A DNA stretch of 64,000 bases from the NCBI GenBank assembly GCA_024695145.1, contig JAILIS010000033.1, positions 1-64,000 on the forward strand, in the 5' to 3' direction. This document shows, one piece after another, positions 62,518 through 64,000 of this stretch. The position numbers and the translations under genes are program-made. How positions within the stretch are numbered: position 1 is the stretch's first letter; each line of letters begins with the position of its first letter. Origin of the DNA: Lachnospiraceae bacterium (lineage in GTDB: Bacteria; Bacillota; Clostridia; Lachnospirales; Lachnospiraceae). The notes beneath the pieces are model-generated. The model searched no databases and was not told the origin of the DNA. It was given only the letters and a program-made list of their open reading frames with translations.

Positions 62518-63425
62518 AGGTAAGTGTTGTATACGGAGGAACCAAAGAGGAGAGGGGCCCCTCCGAGATGAATGCAAAGGAGATAGCTGCAGCACTTGAC
62601 AGACGAGGATATACGACCACACTTATCGACTTTGGAAAAGATATAGTAAAGACATTAAGAGATGCACAGACGGGTGCGGTTTTTCTCTGTGTACAGGGAA
62701 AGGGATACGGAGACGGAACTCTTCAGGGCATCCTGGAACACGAGGGGATCCCGTTTACCGGATCGTGTATGAGAGCGGCATCACTTATAAATGACAAAAT
62801 ATTATGTAAACTATTGTTTGACAGATATAACATTCCGACACCGCGTTGGGATATACTCGGTAAAAGCGAGTATGAAAGCGGCACATACAGTTATGAGCTC
62901 CGATATCCCTTTGTTGCAAAAGCCCCCACACAGGGCGGCAGCTTTGGGATAGAGCTGATCAGGAACGCCGGGGATGTATCGCATATAGGTAATATATTTG
63001 AATTTGACGATCCGATACTGCTTGAGGAATTCATTGACGGGCGTTTCTATACGGTGGGAATGTATGAGAGTTCGGGACGTATTATCACACTCCCGATAGC
63101 TGAGGGTATCGATCTTACGCCGAAAGAACCCGGAACGGAAGAGAATCTTATCGTATTCAGTGGCAGCTGCGATACCATACGTTCCGAACTGGATGAAGAT
63201 CTTTCGGAAGAGATGGAAAAGATCGCCCTGAAGGTGTTTGAGATAACCGGCGCGCGAGGAGTCGGAAGGGTTGATTTTATGGTTGACAGGAATAACAGAC
63301 CTTTCGTCCTTGAGATAAATGCGGTACCCGGAATGTGCAGAACAAGCCTGATACCGATGGAAGCGGAATTTGCCGGGATAGAATATGATGACATGGTTGA
63401 GGACATTTTAAAAGCTGCGCTTTGA
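62514..63425 (+). CDS. ATP-grasp ligase, D-Ala-D-Ala-ligase-like
   Basis: A 303-residue enzyme of the D-alanine-D-alanine ligase/ATP-grasp superfamily. VVYGGTKEERGPSEMNA, LINDKILCKLLFDRYNIPTPRW, PFVAKAPTQGGSFG, EEFIDGRFYTVG, GVGRVDFMVDR and VLEINAVPGM are the expected substrate and ATP-binding stretches. A true Ddl usually sits in the cell-wall pathway; position after a sensor-transporter suggests a specialised ligase for a dipeptide or similar product. It uses a TTG start at 62514 overlapping the MFS stop. Confidence 0.83.
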   Translation: MKVSVVYGGTKEERGPSEMNAKEIAAALDRRGYTTTLIDFGKDIVKTLRDAQTGAVFLCVQGKGYGDGTLQGILEHEGIPFTGSCMRAASLINDKILCKLLFDRYNIPTPRWDILGKSEYESGTYSYELRYPFVAKAPTQGGSFGIELIRNAGDVSHIGNIFEFDDPILLEEFIDGRFYTVGMYESSGRIITLPIAEGIDLTPKEPGTEENLIVFSGSCDTIRSELDEDLSEEMEKIALKVFEITGARGVGRVDFMVDRNNRPFVLEINAVPGMCRTSLIPMEAEFAGIEYDDMVEDILKAAL

Positions 63426-63450
63426 GAAGGGAATATACGGAGGAATTGTA

Positions 63451-64000
63451 ATGTTTAGGAACATGAAGATCAGCATTAAAATACTGCTTGTGATACTTGT
63501 GATGTCGCTGGGTTCATTACTTGTTGTGTTCGGAGCTTCTTTTTATTTCATGAATTCCATGGTGGATGAGTTCGAACAGGCAAATATAACGCTGGGCATC
63601 AATTCTTCCGATATAGCCAAGGAATCCCTCATATCACAGATGGAAGGATATCTGGAACAGCTTGTAAAAAAACAGTCGCAGGCGACAAATATCAGACTGA
63701 ATACGGTCAACAGAGTGGTAACGGAAGCTGCCCAATATACGGGAAGTCTTTATGCCAACAGCAGTAATTTTGTCGGAAAGGATATGCCGAGACCTGACGA
63801 GACGGAGGCCGGTGTAGCGTGCTCCAAGTATTTTCTTGCAAAGGATGTGGTCGAGACTCCGAAGGTCGCACAGGAAGTCAGAACGCTTTCCAACTGCGAG
63901 TATATGTTTGGCCCGCTCCTTCAGGAAAATGAACTGCTCGACAATATTTATATTGGAACCGAGAGCGGGATCTCATACAGATTTTCCAAGTACAATGAGT
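63451..64000 (+). CDS. Membrane sensor protein, truncated by the window end
   Basis: The first 183 codons of a longer gene. It has an N-terminal membrane helix (ISIKILLVILVMSLGSLLVVFGASFYF) and the start of an extracytoplasmic dCache-like sensor (LYANSSNFVGKD, then NIYIGTESGISYRF). The output domain is beyond the window; a chemoreceptor, SpoIIE-type phosphatase, kinase or cyclase are all possible. CGGAGGA precedes the ATG. It probably ends the MFS-ligase operon. Confidence 0.72.
   Translation, partial: MFRNMKISIKILLVILVMSLGSLLVVFGASFYFMNSMVDEFEQANITLGINSSDIAKESLISQMEGYLEQLVKKQSQATNIRLNTVNRVVTEAAQYTGSLYANSSNFVGKDMPRPDETEAGVACSKYFLAKDVVETPKVAQEVRTLSNCEYMFGPLLQENELLDNIYIGTESGISYRFSKYNE

Overview
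This window looks like part of the chromosome of a low-to-mid GC Firmicute of class Clostridia, most probably a Lachnospiraceae member of the Butyrivibrio/Roseburia type. The genus is inference. The evidence is strong AGGAGG ribosome binding sites, TTGACA/TATAAT promoters, a Firmicute-type LexA (Cheo) box upstream of recA, RNase Y, class B sortases, tmRNA, chemotaxis and c-di-GMP proteins, and a VTC/DUF4956/CotH cluster. The window is gene dense, with few true gaps and no tRNA, rRNA, CRISPR array or recognisable insertion sequence.

Layout. 0-6.2 kb: a secreted Ig-like protein (minus), then a folate run (PH-domain protein, folC, folP, fused folB-folK) meeting a DUF5050 protein tail to tail. 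6.4-14.9 kb: a VTC-DUF4956-CotH cluster whose last gene overlaps trpD, continuing as trpDCFBA and a cell-wall amidase; trpE and trpG are absent. 15-19.7 kb: recA-recX under two LexA boxes, an unusual secreted 29-residue-repeat protein, and rny. 19.7-24.9 kb: an M15 peptidase lipoprotein, thrH, an MBL-fold hydrolase, and a large secreted protein made of two homologous halves. 24.9-29.6 kb: hemolysin III, class Ic aspartate aminotransferase, a Nudix hydrolase, a Xer recombinase and a PHP phosphatase. 29.7-32.9 kb: the glycolytic run gap-pgk-tpiA.

33-48.8 kb is the most striking part. A class B sortase and an EAL-domain protein with a degenerate GGDEF domain lead into a single 13-kb gene. It encodes a 4330-residue surface protein with a choice-of-anchor A-like region, about 19-20 tandem FctA-type (isopeptide-forming) domains, SpaA/Cna-B-type domains, a Pro/Thr stalk and a variant sorting signal. 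I read this as a candidate c-di-GMP-linked, sortase-anchored, covalently locked adhesin system.

48.9-54.8 kb: secG, an S41 protease lipoprotein, tmRNA and smpB (minus), a membrane-anchored unknown, a second class B sortase carrying a Gln/Glu-rich insert, and an L,D-transpeptidase. 54.8-64 kb: a signalling block (hybrid histidine kinase, chemoreceptor, small membrane protein, OmpR-type regulator), then an MFS transporter fused to an N-terminal sensor-like module, an ATP-grasp ligase and a membrane sensor protein cut by the window end.

Three genes (M15 peptidase, PHP phosphatase, MFS transporter) appear to be leaderless: a TGnTATAAT box lies about 7-10 bases before the ATG and no ribosome binding site is present. 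Two long imperfect inverted-repeat elements sit between genes of the folate and glycolytic runs. All functional assignments come from reading motifs by eye; no database search was run.
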